Shown here one piece after another: positions 1 through 9,078 of a stretch of DNA of 58,823 nucleotides. Under the pieces are notes generated by a model. That model was not told where the DNA came from, did no database searches, and saw only the letters and a program-made list of their open reading frames with translations. Position numbers and translations under genes: made by a program. The first letter of the stretch is position 1. The number at the start of each line of letters is the position of its first letter. This DNA is from Planococcaceae bacterium Storch 2/2-2 (GTDB taxonomy: Bacteria > Bacillota > Bacilli > Bacillales_A > Planococcaceae), in contig WOYE01000010.1 in the NCBI GenBank assembly GCA_009740415.1, positions 1 to 58,823 of the forward strand, in the 5' to 3' direction.

Positions 1-158
1 GAGAAATTCGATTAGCTCGATTTTCTTGCTGGCATCATTTAAGATGTCCAAATTGTGTTTCGTCAACTAACGGGGTTAGTCGATCGAAACGGTTTTATTC
101 ATCAACATTTTGCTGTTCAGTTTTCAATGTTCGTTCATGTCCTGTTGAAGCGACTTTT
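1..158 (-). other. rRNA operon leader, running into a 16S gene just beyond the left edge
   Basis: Read on the minus strand, this stretch ends with the spacer typical of Bacillus pre-16S leaders: ACATTGAAAACTGAACAGC, then a GCCAGCAAG element, then GAGCTAATCGAATT at the edge. The 16S 5' end normally follows within a few bases. A small hairpin (TCAACTAAC/GTTAGTCGA) lies near positions 62-82. No protein gene is visible. The call rests on remembered Bacillus leaders; mature 16S sequence itself is not in the window. Confidence 0.85.
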
Positions 159-160
159 TT

Positions 161-190
161 AATATAACATGATGTCGTTTCTTTTGTCAA
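161..190 (-). promoter_or_regulatory. rRNA promoter P2 (sigma-A)
   Basis: On the minus strand TTGACA (185-190) and TATATT (161-166) are separated by 18 bases; a 17-base reading with TTATAT is also possible. It lies directly before the 16S leader and is the proximal of two tandem promoters, the usual arrangement for Bacillus rRNA operons. Confidence 0.8.
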
Positions 191-242
191 CATGTTTTTG
201 AATTTTGTTTTTCGAAGTCACTCTCTCAAGCGACAATTAATA

Positions 243-271
243 ATTTAACATAGTCTATCATTCAAAGTCAA
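243..271 (-). promoter_or_regulatory. rRNA promoter P1 (sigma-A)
   Basis: On the minus strand TTGACT (266-271) and TTAAAT (243-248) are separated by exactly 17 bases, about 80 bases upstream of P2. The surrounding region is very A+T rich, as expected for an upstream element. It drives transcription away from ygzB and towards the 16S gene off the left edge. Confidence 0.72.
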
Positions 272-384
272 TACTTTTTAACATTTCTTTTCTTTTTTTA
301 ATTTGATGTTCAAAATTCGTTTCGTATGATTCTATTCCTTCATATGATATATTATTCATTGAAAGCGAGGAGGTCCCTTTTACT

Positions 385-795
385 ATGAAGAAACCTTACA
401 AAAATAAAATTAATCGTATTCGATCATTTGCCCTCTCTTTAATCTTTATCGGGGTAATCATCATGTATATCGGTATCTTTTTCCGGACGAACCAATTCGT
501 GATGTTGACGATGATGGTTCTCGGAACATTGTCGATCATCGCTAGTACCGTCGTATACGCTTGGATCGGTACGTTGTCTACCCGAGCTGCTCAAGTCATT
601 TGTCCGAGTTGTGGAAAACAGACGAAAATGCTCGGGCGAGTCGATATGTGTGGCCATTGCCGCGAACCTCTCACCCTCGATCCTGAATTAGATGGGAAAG
701 AGTTCAATATCGATTACAATAAAAATACGTCCGTATCTGATTACGACAAACCGACTGAAACGAGTCAATCGGAATCAGAAGAAAAAGAACGATAA
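385..795 (+). CDS. ygzB: UPF0295 membrane protein YgzB
   Basis: Small membrane protein of unknown role, 136 residues. Two hydrophobic segments (about residues 14-33 and 37-62) are followed by a zinc-ribbon-like pair CPSC (about 73) and CGHC (about 89) and an acidic, probably disordered tail. Sequence and length closely match B. subtilis YgzB, which also sits between perR and an rRNA operon. A GAGGAGG ribosome site precedes the ATG. It points away from the rRNA promoters and is convergent with perR. No function is claimed beyond membrane location and possible metal binding by the four cysteines. Confidence 0.88.
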   Translation: MKKPYKNKINRIRSFALSLIFIGVIIMYIGIFFRTNQFVMLTMMVLGTLSIIASTVVYAWIGTLSTRAAQVICPSCGKQTKMLGRVDMCGHCREPLTLDPELDGKEFNIDYNKNTSVSDYDKPTETSQSESEEKER

Positions 796-829
796 AAAAG
801 AGCCAGCGTCGGACGCTGGCTCTTTTTTT
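794..829. terminator. Bidirectional terminator between ygzB and perR
   Basis: The stem AGAGCCAGCGTC/GACGCTGGCTCT is flanked by A and T runs on both sides, so it can stop transcription from both convergent genes. It overlaps the perR stop codon. Confidence 0.9.
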
Positions 830-1280
830 ACTTCGCTTCTTTCATTGTTCTTTCTTTCGCTGCACACTCCGGACACGTTCCATACACTTCTAAACGATGT
901 GAGTTAATTTGGAAACCAGTCATATGAGCTGCTAAATGTTCAACTTCTTCCAATCCAGGATGGTGGAAGTCTACGATTTTTCCACAGTCATCACAAATGA
1001 CGTGATAATGATCGTGTGAAGCAAAATCGAATCGGCTTGATGAATCACCATACGTTAACTCTTTGACGAGACCCGCATTTCGAAACACCCGCAAGTTGTT
1101 ATAAACAGTCGCTACGCTCATGTTCGGAAACTCTATTTCCAACGCTTTATATATTTCATCCGCTGTCGGATGAGAATCAGAAGAAATTAAAAACTCTAAA
1201 ATCGCATGTCGTTGTGGCGTAATCCGGACACCACTTTCGCGTAAAGTGGATAGCGCGTCTTGCAAATATTGTTCAGACAT
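828..1280 (-). CDS. perR: Peroxide-responsive repressor PerR (Fur family)
   Basis: Metal-dependent repressor that senses H2O2 through iron-catalysed histidine oxidation and controls peroxide defence and iron genes. With the ATG at 1280 the protein has 150 residues and numbering equals B. subtilis PerR: regulatory metal ligands H37, D85, H91, H93 and D104, and structural zinc cysteines C96, C99, C136 and C139. D85 marks PerR rather than Fur or Zur. An in-frame GTG at 1289 exists, but GGAG eight bases before the ATG and the numbering favour 1280. A Per box lies just upstream, so autorepression is likely. It appears monocistronic. Confidence 0.96.
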   Translation of the reverse strand: MSEQYLQDALSTLRESGVRITPQRHAILEFLISSDSHPTADEIYKALEIEFPNMSVATVYNNLRVFRNAGLVKELTYGDSSSRFDFASHDHYHVICDDCGKIVDFHHPGLEEVEHLAAHMTGFQINSHRLEVYGTCPECAAKERTMKEAK

Positions 1281-1314
1281 CGCTCTCACTCCATTCCTTT
1301 AAGTTTCTATCACA

Positions 1315-1329
1315 TTATAATGATTACAA
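1315..1329. promoter_or_regulatory. Per box upstream of perR
   Basis: TTATAATGATTACAA matches the Per box consensus TTATAATNATTATAA at all but one defined position. It lies 35 bases upstream of the perR start, the position expected for autoregulation. Confidence 0.85.
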
Positions 1330-1385
1330 TCATCATACGTTAGAAGAGTGAGAACTGTCAATGCTTCTGCAACACTATTTTACAA

Positions 1386-2333
1386 TTAGTACCCTTTTTT
1401 CATATCGACTACATTTGTAAACTTCGACAAAGGATCCCCATTCAACCACGCGGTTAAGTTCGGACGGAAAATATCGAGCGTCCTCGGCATGTAACCATCT
1501 GATTCACTAGAAATATGTGGTGTGATGTAACAATTGTCAAAATCCCAAAGCAAGCTATCTTCAGGTAACGGTTCATTCTCAAATACGTCGAGAACGACAG
1601 CTTTCACTAACTTTCGTTGTAACGCATCTACGATATCTCGCTCTGCTACGAAATCGCCCCGTCCAAAGTTACAAAACAGCGCCGTCTCTTTCATCGCTTC
1701 AAAATGTTCCTTCTTCCATAATCGACGCGTCTCTTCCGTGCTCGGTAAAATAGAAAGAACGACATCCGCTTTCGGCACTGTCTCTAACAGTTCGTCGTAC
1801 GTAATCGTTTCATCCATAAGCGGAACGTGTCGACCTGAACGGTTCATGCCGATCAATTTCACGCCGAATGGCTTTAGTCGTTTCGCTACTTCTTGGCCAA
1901 TCGTTCCTGGTCCGAGCAACAAAATCGTTTGTCCTTCTACTTCTGTTGAACGTACGGACTGATCCCATATTTTACGCGCGCTATTTCGTTCAATCGTCGG
2001 CAAACTTCGACTAATTGCGATAATATACCCGACGATCGTCTCGGACATCGGCGCTCGATGAATGCCTTGCGCATTCGTCACGAGAATGTCGCGCTCCAAT
2101 ACGATGCTCGCCGGTATGTTTTCAACACCTGCTGAAGCGACCATAATCCATTTCAGCTTTTTAGCTCGCTCGATTAAAGATTGTGTTAAGTCATTGCCAT
2201 ATGTGACGATAACTTCCGCTTCTTCTAACTTTTCCGATTCAATATCGTCAAAGAAAAATCGAACAGTCGGAAACTGTTCGATTAGCGGCTTTCGTAAAGA
2301 GTCATCCATTTTCACAGTTAATAAAACGTCCAT
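1386..2333 (-). CDS. D-isomer-specific 2-hydroxyacid dehydrogenase
   Basis: NAD(P)-dependent oxidoreductase of the D-2-hydroxyacid dehydrogenase family, 315 residues. The nucleotide-binding glycine motif GPGTIG is near residue 140. The catalytic arginine is in NFGRGD (about 225), the glutamate in DVFENEPLP (about 252) and the histidine in ITPHISS (about 272). A plausible AAAGGA site precedes the ATG. It starts 24 bases after bcp, so the two probably form an operon. The substrate cannot be told from the sequence; a glyoxylate/hydroxypyruvate-type reductase is as likely as any. Confidence 0.88.
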   Translation of the reverse strand: MDVLLTVKMDDSLRKPLIEQFPTVRFFFDDIESEKLEEAEVIVTYGNDLTQSLIERAKKLKWIMVASAGVENIPASIVLERDILVTNAQGIHRAPMSETIVGYIIAISRSLPTIERNSARKIWDQSVRSTEVEGQTILLLGPGTIGQEVAKRLKPFGVKLIGMNRSGRHVPLMDETITYDELLETVPKADVVLSILPSTEETRRLWKKEHFEAMKETALFCNFGRGDFVAERDIVDALQRKLVKAVVLDVFENEPLPEDSLLWDFDNCYITPHISSESDGYMPRTLDIFRPNLTAWLNGDPLSKFTNVVDMKKGY

Positions 2334-2357
2334 ACGATCACCATTCCTTTCTATTCA

Positions 2358-2828
2358 TTACGCATTTTGTAATTCTCTTAATTGCTCAAGCACCTTTTCA
2401 AAATGCCCTTTCGCTTGAACTTTGCGCCATTGTTTCACTACTTTTCCTTCTGGGTCAATGATAAATGTCGAACGCTCAATGCCCATGAACTCTTTTCCGA
2501 ACATTTTGCGTAAACGCCAAACGTCGTACGCTTTCGCCGCTTCCTTTTCTGTATCGACGAGTAAATCGTAAGGAATATCGAATTTTTCAATGAACTTATT
2601 GTGTGATTTCTCATCGTCAGGGCTAACTCCTAAAATGACTGCATTTAAATCACCAAACGTATCGAGATTGTCTCGGAAGTCACACGCTTGAGTCGTACAA
2701 CCTGGTGTATCATCTTTCGGATAAAAATAAAGAACGACGTATTTCCCTTTAAAATCGTCCAATGTTACTTTCTTTCCGTCTTGATTGTTCAATTCAATCG
2801 CTGGTGCTTGTTGGCCTTCAAAATTCAT
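2358..2828 (-). CDS. bcp: Thioredoxin-dependent thiol peroxidase Bcp (peroxiredoxin Q type)
   Basis: Reduces hydrogen peroxide and organic hydroperoxides using thioredoxin; cytoplasmic. Length is 156 residues, normal for the family. The peroxidatic C44 lies in DDTPGCTTQAC with the resolving C49 five residues later, the pattern of atypical two-cysteine peroxiredoxin Q enzymes. An AGGAGG site precedes the ATG. It heads a probable two-gene operon with the downstream dehydrogenase and lies near perR, as in B. subtilis (ygaF). No clear Per box was seen upstream. Confidence 0.94.
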   Translation of the reverse strand: MNFEGQQAPAIELNNQDGKKVTLDDFKGKYVVLYFYPKDDTPGCTTQACDFRDNLDTFGDLNAVILGVSPDDEKSHNKFIEKFDIPYDLLVDTEKEAAKAYDVWRLRKMFGKEFMGIERSTFIIDPEGKVVKQWRKVQAKGHFEKVLEQLRELQNA

Positions 2829-2969
2829 TTGTATTCCTCCTCTAAAATAACCTTGCTTTTCCTATTCCCTATCGTACAAAATGGAAACCGTACTTGCAAA
2901 CGTTTACGTTCATCGTTTTTTTAACGTACAATAGTGGTAATCATCGTATAAAGAAAGGGGATGGTCGTT

Positions 2970-4052
2970 ATGAAATTAGGTGCCCGTATTTTAAAGACGG
3001 GTGTTGCGATCGTCATTGCACTACTCATATCGGAGGCGTTGCAACTTCCGAATCCTGTTTTCGCGGGAATTTCAGCGATCTTCGCGATTCAACCGTCCAT
3101 TTATCGGTCGTTTCGGACGATCATCGAACAAATTCAAGGGAACATTATCGGCGCCGTCGTCGCTGTCACTTTCGTCCTTTTATTCGGACACCATACCGTT
3201 TTTATCGGGGTAGCTGCAATCGTCATTATATTAATTATGCTCCACTTCGAACTCGAAAAATCGATTTCACTCGCTCTCGTGACGATGATTGCGATCATGG
3301 AAATACAAGATGACGCTTTCTTAAACTTCGCTCTACTCCGCTTTGTTACGATCGTCATCGGAGTCCTTTCCGCTTTCGTCGTAAACTTGCTCTTCTTTCC
3401 ACCAAAATATGAAGTGAAATTGTTCCGCACGATCCACTTCATGCAAGATGAAATTATTCGGTGGCTTCGTTTAGCGAGTCGGCAAGCTTCAGAACACGAG
3501 GCGATGCGTGAAGCGTTGAAGAAAATGAAAGAAGACTTAGAAGAAAGTGAGAAATTGTATAAATTATTTAAAGAAGAGCGCGCACTCTTTCAACGAAATA
3601 CGATCGTGAAAGCGAGAAAACTCGTCGTCTACCGACAAATGCTTGCTACGAGCGCAAGTAGTTATGATTTATTGAAACGGCTTCATCAATACAATAACGA
3701 AATGGTCAAACTTCCAGAACACTTTCAAATGATGATTCAAGAGCGAATGGATACGTTACTGACGTATCACGAACAACTTCATTTAAAGTTCGTTGGGAAA
3801 TTAAAAGATGACACGTCACATATTAGCGACCGTGAAGATTACATTCAGCGTCATGAAGTGATGGATATTTTTATGAATGAAATTAGTTTAGCGAAAGAAG
3901 ATGAACAATTCTCGCCTTACCATTTGTTACACGTCTTATCTTCTCTCCTCTACTATGACGAACAATTAGAACGACTCGATACACTCATTACCGTCCATCA
4001 AAAACACCGCACACCGAAAGAGTATGCGGAACTCGAAAAAAATATCTATTAA
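2970..4052 (+). CDS. FUSC/ArAE-family membrane protein (aromatic acid exporter-like)
   Basis: Predicted membrane protein of the aromatic acid exporter (DUF939-like) group. The first 140 residues form about five closely packed hydrophobic segments. The remainder is a long charged helical cytoplasmic domain. The start at 2970 is preferred over the ATG at 2961, because AAGGGG directly abuts 2961 but sits nine bases before 2970. With this start it has 360 residues. It is divergent from bcp across about 140 bases. The substrate is unknown; family members are linked to export of small organic acids. Confidence 0.75.
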   Translation: MKLGARILKTGVAIVIALLISEALQLPNPVFAGISAIFAIQPSIYRSFRTIIEQIQGNIIGAVVAVTFVLLFGHHTVFIGVAAIVIILIMLHFELEKSISLALVTMIAIMEIQDDAFLNFALLRFVTIVIGVLSAFVVNLLFFPPKYEVKLFRTIHFMQDEIIRWLRLASRQASEHEAMREALKKMKEDLEESEKLYKLFKEERALFQRNTIVKARKLVVYRQMLATSASSYDLLKRLHQYNNEMVKLPEHFQMMIQERMDTLLTYHEQLHLKFVGKLKDDTSHISDREDYIQRHEVMDIFMNEISLAKEDEQFSPYHLLHVLSSLLYYDEQLERLDTLITVHQKHRTPKEYAELEKNIY

Positions 4053-4085
4053 AAAAGCCATCCGTCATTTGACGAATGGCTTCCT
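4051..4085. terminator. Terminator between the FUSC gene and the ABC exporter gene
   Basis: The stem AGCCATCCGTC/GACGAATGGCT carries one mismatch. Six T residues follow it on the minus strand, so it is strongest for the ABC exporter gene. The T tract on the plus strand is weaker. Confidence 0.8.
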
Positions 4086-4097
4086 TCATTATATAGA

Positions 4098-5855
4098 CTA
4101 TAAATGTTGGACTTGGAACAAGTTATAATACGTTCCTTTTTTCTGCATCAATTGCTCATGTGTTCCTTCTTCCACTACTTTTCCGTGGTCGATGACGTAA
4201 ATCGTATCCGCATGAGTAATCGTCGATAGACGGTGTGCGACGATAAACGTCGTCCGTTCCTTCGATAAAACATCTAACGACTGCTGGATGAGCGCTTCAC
4301 TTTCCAAATCTAGCGCGCTCGTCGCTTCGTCTAAAATGAGGATCGGAGGATTTTTCAAAAAGACGCGTGCAATAGCAACCCGTTGTTTTTGACCACCTGA
4401 CAATTTCACACCGCGTTCTCCAACTTTCGTGTCGTATCCTTGGGGAAGGTCCATAATGAAATCGTGAGCGTTCGCTGCTTTCGCTGCTCGGATCACTTCT
4501 TCATCGGTCGCCTCCGGATTTCCCATTAAAATGTTCGTCTTTACAGAATCGCTAAATAAAATGTTATCTTGCATGACGACACCGATTTGTTGTCGCATCG
4601 GTTCGATCATCCATTCTTTAATGTCCCGACCATCGATCGTAATCGCTCCACCGGTTACGTCATAAAAACGTGGAATTAAATTGACGATTGTCGATTTCCC
4701 TCCGCCACTCATACCGACGAAAGCGACCGTTTCACCTTTTTTCACATCGAATGAGACGTCTTGTAAAACAGGCTTTCCTTTTTCGTATTCAAATTGGACG
4801 TTACGGAATGAAACGTCACCATGAAATTGAGAAGGCACTTTCGCATCTTTCGCATTTTCAATATCGTACGGCGCGTTCACTAATTCAAACACACGGTCCA
4901 TCGATGCGAATGCTTGTGTCAACGTTGTCGACGAACTGACGAGTCGGCGTAACGGACTGTACAATCGTTCGATGTAAGCGATGAATGCCGCCATCATACC
5001 GACTGACAATGAACCGTTAATGACTTGATACCCGGCATAAGCGATGACGAGTAACGGCGCAACGTCTGTAATCGTATTGACGACAGCGAACGCTTTCGCA
5101 TTCCAACGCGAATGGTTCAACGCTTTCGTTAAGAAGTTTCCATTCACTTCATCGAAGTTTTGTTTTTCATGCTCTTCTAACGCAAAGCTCTTCACGACGC
5201 TGACACCTGCTACACGTTCGTGCAAATAACTTTGCACGTCCGCTAACGCTTGTGACCGCTCCCGCGTCAAACCTCTCAATTTTCCGAAGAAGTGTTTCAC
5301 GCTGTACGCATAAAATGGGAACGCGAGCAATGTCACGATCGTAAGCGGCACGTCCATCGATAGCATGATCGCTACAGCGATGACGATCGTCGCTAAATCG
5401 AGCCAGACGTTCATCAACCCGATCATAATGAATTGTTTCGTTTGCTCGACGTCGTTAATGACGCGGGAAATGACTTCTCCTGCCCGCGTATTCGAGTAAT
5501 ATTTCAAGCTAAGCTTTTGCAAATGACCGAATAAATGTTGACGGATATCGAACAAAATTTTATTGCTCACGTTTTGAGCGAAATATTGTCGATAATATTC
5601 AACGGGCGGACGTAATACGAAAAAGACCGCCGCCGTCACACCTAAATAAAGAAACAATTGATTCGTTTTCTCCGCTGCCGTTAAAACGTCAGAACCGATA
5701 ATATCGTCGATGACGATTTGAATGAGCAACGGAATAAATAACGGAATGGCGAACTTGACGATTCCGATTAAAATCGTCAGAGCGATTTCCCACCAATACG
5801 GACGAACGAATTGCATATACCAACGGACGCTCGTCATTTCTTTCTCTTTTTTCAA
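4098..5855 (-). CDS. ABC exporter, fused membrane and ATPase domains (YgaD-like)
   Basis: Half-size ABC exporter of 585 residues, expected to work as a homodimer. Residues about 1-310 contain six transmembrane helices. The ATPase domain has Walker [10 protein letters not shown] (about 379), signature LSGGQKQR (about 482), Walker [13 protein letters not shown] (about 500) and the switch histidine in IVAHRLST (about 537). The start is taken as TTG at 5855 because AGGAG lies nine bases upstream; the ATG 18 bases inside lacks a good site. It resembles B. subtilis YgaD in sequence and position. The substrate is not predictable; lipid and multidrug exporters share this architecture. Confidence 0.88.
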   Translation of the reverse strand: MKKEKEMTSVRWYMQFVRPYWWEIALTILIGIVKFAIPLFIPLLIQIVIDDIIGSDVLTAAEKTNQLFLYLGVTAAVFFVLRPPVEYYRQYFAQNVSNKILFDIRQHLFGHLQKLSLKYYSNTRAGEVISRVINDVEQTKQFIMIGLMNVWLDLATIVIAVAIMLSMDVPLTIVTLLAFPFYAYSVKHFFGKLRGLTRERSQALADVQSYLHERVAGVSVVKSFALEEHEKQNFDEVNGNFLTKALNHSRWNAKAFAVVNTITDVAPLLVIAYAGYQVINGSLSVGMMAAFIAYIERLYSPLRRLVSSSTTLTQAFASMDRVFELVNAPYDIENAKDAKVPSQFHGDVSFRNVQFEYEKGKPVLQDVSFDVKKGETVAFVGMSGGGKSTIVNLIPRFYDVTGGAITIDGRDIKEWMIEPMRQQIGVVMQDNILFSDSVKTNILMGNPEATDEEVIRAAKAANAHDFIMDLPQGYDTKVGERGVKLSGGQKQRVAIARVFLKNPPILILDEATSALDLESEALIQQSLDVLSKERTTFIVAHRLSTITHADTIYVIDHGKVVEEGTHEQLMQKKGTYYNLFQVQHL

Positions 5856-5875
5856 ACTCTCACTCTCCTATCAAT

Positions 5876-5908
5876 CAAAAAAGCCTGCTGCTAGCTAGCA
5901 GCGAGGCT
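5876..5908 (-). terminator. Terminator after ygaC
   Basis: The stem AGCCT-GCTGCTA/TAGCAGC-AGGCT is followed by six T residues on the minus strand. It lies between the end of ygaC and the start of the ABC exporter gene, so the two are probably separate transcripts or only partly read through. Confidence 0.85.
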
Positions 5909-5909
5909 A

Positions 5910-6455
5910 TTACCTTGGATCGTTCAACTTCTTGTAGAAACGATACCTTTCTGTCCACACGTCAATGAACTCCCGAGCGAACGGTCCTTTCCGATTTTCA
6001 ATCCATTTGAACAGTTCCGCCATATGATGTTCCATAATTTTGTCGATGACTTTCGGATAATTCATCCGCTTTTTATGCAATTCATATTCATCTTCATCCA
6101 AAATGATGTAACTCATATCAGGGAATACTTTCACATCTAAATCGTAATCGATATATTTCAAAGAACCGTGCTCGTATAAAAAAGGCGAGCTCATGTTGAC
6201 ATAGTAATAAACACCATCTTCTCGCAACATACAAATTATGTTGAACCAATGTTGTGAATGAAAATAGCAAATCGAAGGTTCTCTCGTCAACCACGTCCTA
6301 CCATCAGACTCTGTAACGAGCGTTCGTTCATTCGCACCGATGACAATGTTTTTCGTTCCTTTTAGAACGACCGTTTCTTGCCATACGCGGTGGATGTTGC
6401 CATCATGTTTATAACTGTGTACTTGTATCGTCTCCCCTTCTATCGGTAGTGCCAT
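5910..6455 (-). CDS. ygaC: DUF402-family protein YgaC (nucleoside tri-/diphosphate phosphatase-like)
   Basis: Protein of 181 residues with a DUF402 fold. Visible features are the basic/aromatic N-terminal half, the stretch [20 protein letters not shown] around residues 90-110, and the acidic cluster [14 protein letters not shown] near 120-130, where family members bind metal. Family members have reported nucleoside phosphatase activity, so hydrolysis of nucleoside di- or triphosphates is an inference. Length and sequence match B. subtilis YgaC, which also neighbours the YgaD-type exporter. GGATGGGG precedes the ATG. Confidence 0.85.
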   Translation of the reverse strand: MALPIEGETIQVHSYKHDGNIHRVWQETVVLKGTKNIVIGANERTLVTESDGRTWLTREPSICYFHSQHWFNIICMLREDGVYYYVNMSSPFLYEHGSLKYIDYDLDVKVFPDMSYIILDEDEYELHKKRMNYPKVIDKIMEHHMAELFKWIENRKGPFAREFIDVWTERYRFYKKLNDPR

Positions 6456-6539
6456 GTTACCCCATCCTTCTGCATCTGTATGTTACGATACGTCTCCTTT
6501 TCATTATACCGATAACGAACGAAAAATTATACTATTTCA

Positions 6540-7622
6540 CTATGTCGAAAACAATTCATTCGTTTCCAACTGTTCGATGAGTCGTAAAACGGGTACTGGC
6601 TTAGGCAATTGTTGTAACGTTGCATAATCGACGACTTGATGATTCTCAGACGGTACGAGCATCCCTTTCACACGGACGACTTTCGGATAAATGAACCATC
6701 GGAGATGAGAAAATACGTGCTCATACGGCTCGTACTCGATCGGCTCTCCTTCGACCTCTACTCCGTATCGGTCAAAGACGAGTTGATCCATCGCATCGAG
6801 ATTGTCTTTCGTCGCTTCTTCATAAGGAAACTCCCATAAATTTGACAACAATCCTGTTTCCGGACGTTGACGGACGAGAACATGTCCCGCTTCATCGATG
6901 AAAACGTATGGAATGACCGTCACTCGTTTCACTTTCGTCTTTTTCACCTTCACGGGTAATTGCTCTTGGACACCCGCTTCATGAGCTGCACAGTGCGATT
7001 GCACGGGACAGAGTAAACAATGAGGATTTTTCGGTGTACAAACGATCGCACCGAGTTCCATAATCGCTTGATTGAAGCTGGAAGGATCTTCGTGAGAAAT
7101 GACATCCATTACAGCTTCTTCAAATATTTTTTTATTTTTCGCTTTCGCAATATCCGCTTCAATGCGTTGCAAACGTGAAAAGACGCGCATGACGTTACCA
7201 TCGACCGCATGTTCAGGAACCCCGTAAGCGATGCTTAAAACAGCACCCGCTGTATACGGTCCTACCCCGCGCAACGTTGAAATACGGGCGCGATCGTTCG
7301 GAACGACTCCGTTAAACTGTTCAACGACTTGACGTGCACCCGTTTGCAAATTACGAGCACGGGAATAATAACCGAGTCCTTCCCACAACTTTAAAACGTC
7401 TTGTTCTTCTGCAGCAGCGAGCGCTTCTAACGTCGGAAACGCTTCGATAAATCGTTCATAATACGGGATGACCGTATCGACTCTCGTCTGCTGCAACATC
7501 ACTTCAGACACCCAAATGTAATACGGGTTGCTCGTCTTTCGCCACGGTAAATCACGATGCTCTCGCTCGTACCAACGAAGTAAATCTTGCTGAAATTGCT
7601 CTTTCTTTTGAATCGTTTGCAA
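6540..7622 (-). CDS. mutY: A/G-specific adenine DNA glycosylase MutY
   Basis: Removes adenine mispaired with 8-oxoguanine. It has 360 residues. The helix-hairpin-helix LRGVGPYTAGAV is near 118-128, with catalytic E40 in SEVMLQQT and D141 in VDGNVMRV. The iron-sulphur cysteines C195, C202, C205 and C211 show the C-6-C-2-C-5-C spacing. Residues after about 230 form the C-terminal Nudix-like domain that recognises 8-oxoG. Translation starts at TTG (7622), eight bases after GAGGAGG. It is divergent from yfhP, as in B. subtilis (yfhQ/yfhP). Confidence 0.95.
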   Translation of the reverse strand: MQTIQKKEQFQQDLLRWYEREHRDLPWRKTSNPYYIWVSEVMLQQTRVDTVIPYYERFIEAFPTLEALAAAEEQDVLKLWEGLGYYSRARNLQTGARQVVEQFNGVVPNDRARISTLRGVGPYTAGAVLSIAYGVPEHAVDGNVMRVFSRLQRIEADIAKAKNKKIFEEAVMDVISHEDPSSFNQAIMELGAIVCTPKNPHCLLCPVQSHCAAHEAGVQEQLPVKVKKTKVKRVTVIPYVFIDEAGHVLVRQRPETGLLSNLWEFPYEEATKDNLDAMDQLVFDRYGVEVEGEPIEYEPYEHVFSHLRWFIYPKVVRVKGMLVPSENHQVVDYATLQQLPKPVPVLRLIEQLETNELFST

Positions 7623-7733
7623 TCCACTTTCCTCCTCGCTTGCAAATCCATTTCGTTTCTTCCTTTAAAAGTATATAATGATAGTATACCAATAAATGAT
7701 ACGACCATACACCAATCGACAAGGAGTGGTTTT

Positions 7734-8720
7734 TTGGATACAGGTACACATATTGCGATGGGCGTCGCCTTAACGGGCCTCGCTCTCGTCGACCCGGTAG
7801 TTGCTACGGATTCAGCAACGCATGGAGCAGTCGTCATCGGGGCGATTGCGGGATCTCTCATTCCTGACGTCGATACCGTCTTAAAAATGAGAAACAATGC
7901 CGTCTACATTCGGAACCACCGTGGCATTACACATTCGATTCCTGCTGTCATCATGTGGCCTATTTTACTAACATTACTACTGTCCTTTTTCTACCCTGAT
8001 GCCCACTTATGGCACGTCTGGGCCTGGACGTTTCTAGCAGTTTTTTTACACGTGTTCGTCGACGTTTTTAACGCCTACGGGACACAAGCTTTACGACCGA
8101 TTTCACGTGAATGGATTGCACTGAGTGTCATCAACACATTTGATCCGATCATATTTGCTATGCATTTAGTTGCATTCGTCATTTGGTGGTGGACCGGTCA
8201 ACCAGTTGCAACGATGTTCGGGTTACTCGGACTGTTAATCGTTTACTACGTCATACGGTTCGCTTTGAAAAAAGCGGTGACGCACGCTGTCTTTAAAACC
8301 GTACCTAATGCGACAGAAGTGTTCGTCGCACCGACGATCCGTTTCTTTGAATGGCGCGTCGTCGTCTCTTCTGAAACATCACACTACGTCGGACGTGCGT
8401 ACCGCCGTTCCGTCACATTATACGACGAATTTAAACGCCTCCCGTTACCGACGGAAGAAAAAGTCGTGAAAGTGGCGATGACCGACTTCAATATGCGCGC
8501 CTTTACGTCGTTTTCCCCGACTTATCGTTGGGTGATCGACCGGCTTCCGACAGATGACGGATACGAAGTACGGCTCATCGACTTACGCTATCGAAACAAA
8601 GGACATTATCCATTCGTCGCCGTCGTACACGTTAGCGATGATTTGACGATTAAAAGTTCCTATACCGGATGGATCTTCTCTGAACAAAAATTGCAACAAA
8701 AGCTTGAGCCTTCGAAATAA
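7734..8720 (+). CDS. yfhP: YfhP-type membrane-bound metal-dependent hydrolase (DUF457)
   Basis: Integral membrane protein of the YdjM/YfhP group, predicted zinc-dependent hydrolase. The chosen start is TTG at 7734, seven bases after AAGGAG, giving MDTGTHIAMG and 328 residues; upstream in-frame starts lack a site. Histidine and aspartate candidates are DTGTH (about 2-6), PDVD (about 43-46), NHRGITHS (about 60-67) and HVFVDVFNAYGT (about 105-116). About five hydrophobic segments fill residues 10-185; the C-terminal 130 residues are soluble. Its biological role is unknown. Confidence 0.88.
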   Translation: MDTGTHIAMGVALTGLALVDPVVATDSATHGAVVIGAIAGSLIPDVDTVLKMRNNAVYIRNHRGITHSIPAVIMWPILLTLLLSFFYPDAHLWHVWAWTFLAVFLHVFVDVFNAYGTQALRPISREWIALSVINTFDPIIFAMHLVAFVIWWWTGQPVATMFGLLGLLIVYYVIRFALKKAVTHAVFKTVPNATEVFVAPTIRFFEWRVVVSSETSHYVGRAYRRSVTLYDEFKRLPLPTEEKVVKVAMTDFNMRAFTSFSPTYRWVIDRLPTDDGYEVRLIDLRYRNKGHYPFVAVVHVSDDLTIKSSYTGWIFSEQKLQQKLEPSK

Positions 8721-8724
8721 TAGT

Positions 8725-8757
8725 GAAAAAGCTACTCGCGTCGTGCGAGTAGCTTTT
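8725..8757. terminator. Bidirectional terminator between yfhP and yfhH
   Basis: The stem AAAAGCTACTCGC/GCGAGTAGCTTTT between two convergent genes carries A and T runs on both flanks. Confidence 0.88.
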
Positions 8758-9078
8758 CTATTTGACCGGCTTTAAAAGAGCGACAGGTACTGCTTCTTCT
8801 TTTCGTGCACCACCTAAACGATATCCCCAAGCGAAGCGACCTTTCAAATAGTCGACGTGGAAATATGTACCGTCCGTCCCTTCCATCTTATACAACTCTC
8901 CGGGAACGATCGTTGATAAATCGACGAGGTACGATTGAGCGAGAACCGCTTTTCTTTGATGCACTGCAAACTCGTTCACCATTCCCATTTGCTCTGCTTT
9001 TCGCGCTTTCTCCATTAAGTTCGCCACTTCTTGACGAATTTCTTGCTCTGTCATTTCTTTTAAAGACTTTTCACTCAT
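8758..9078 (-). CDS. yfhH: YfhH-family protein (DUF1811)
   Basis: Small soluble protein of unknown function, 106 residues from the ATG at 9078. A helical charged N-terminal half (EIRQEVANLMEKARKAEQMG) is followed by a beta-rich half containing the conserved stretch FHVDYLKGRFAWGYRL. It matches B. subtilis YfhH in length and motif. The ATG at 9078 overlaps the recX stop by eight bases and has AAGGAG ten bases upstream; the ATG at 9087 sits too close to that site. Coupling to recX, as in B. subtilis, is its only functional clue. Confidence 0.85.
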   Translation of the reverse strand: MSEKSLKEMTEQEIRQEVANLMEKARKAEQMGMVNEFAVHQRKAVLAQSYLVDLSTIVPGELYKMEGTDGTYFHVDYLKGRFAWGYRLGGARKEEAVPVALLKPVK

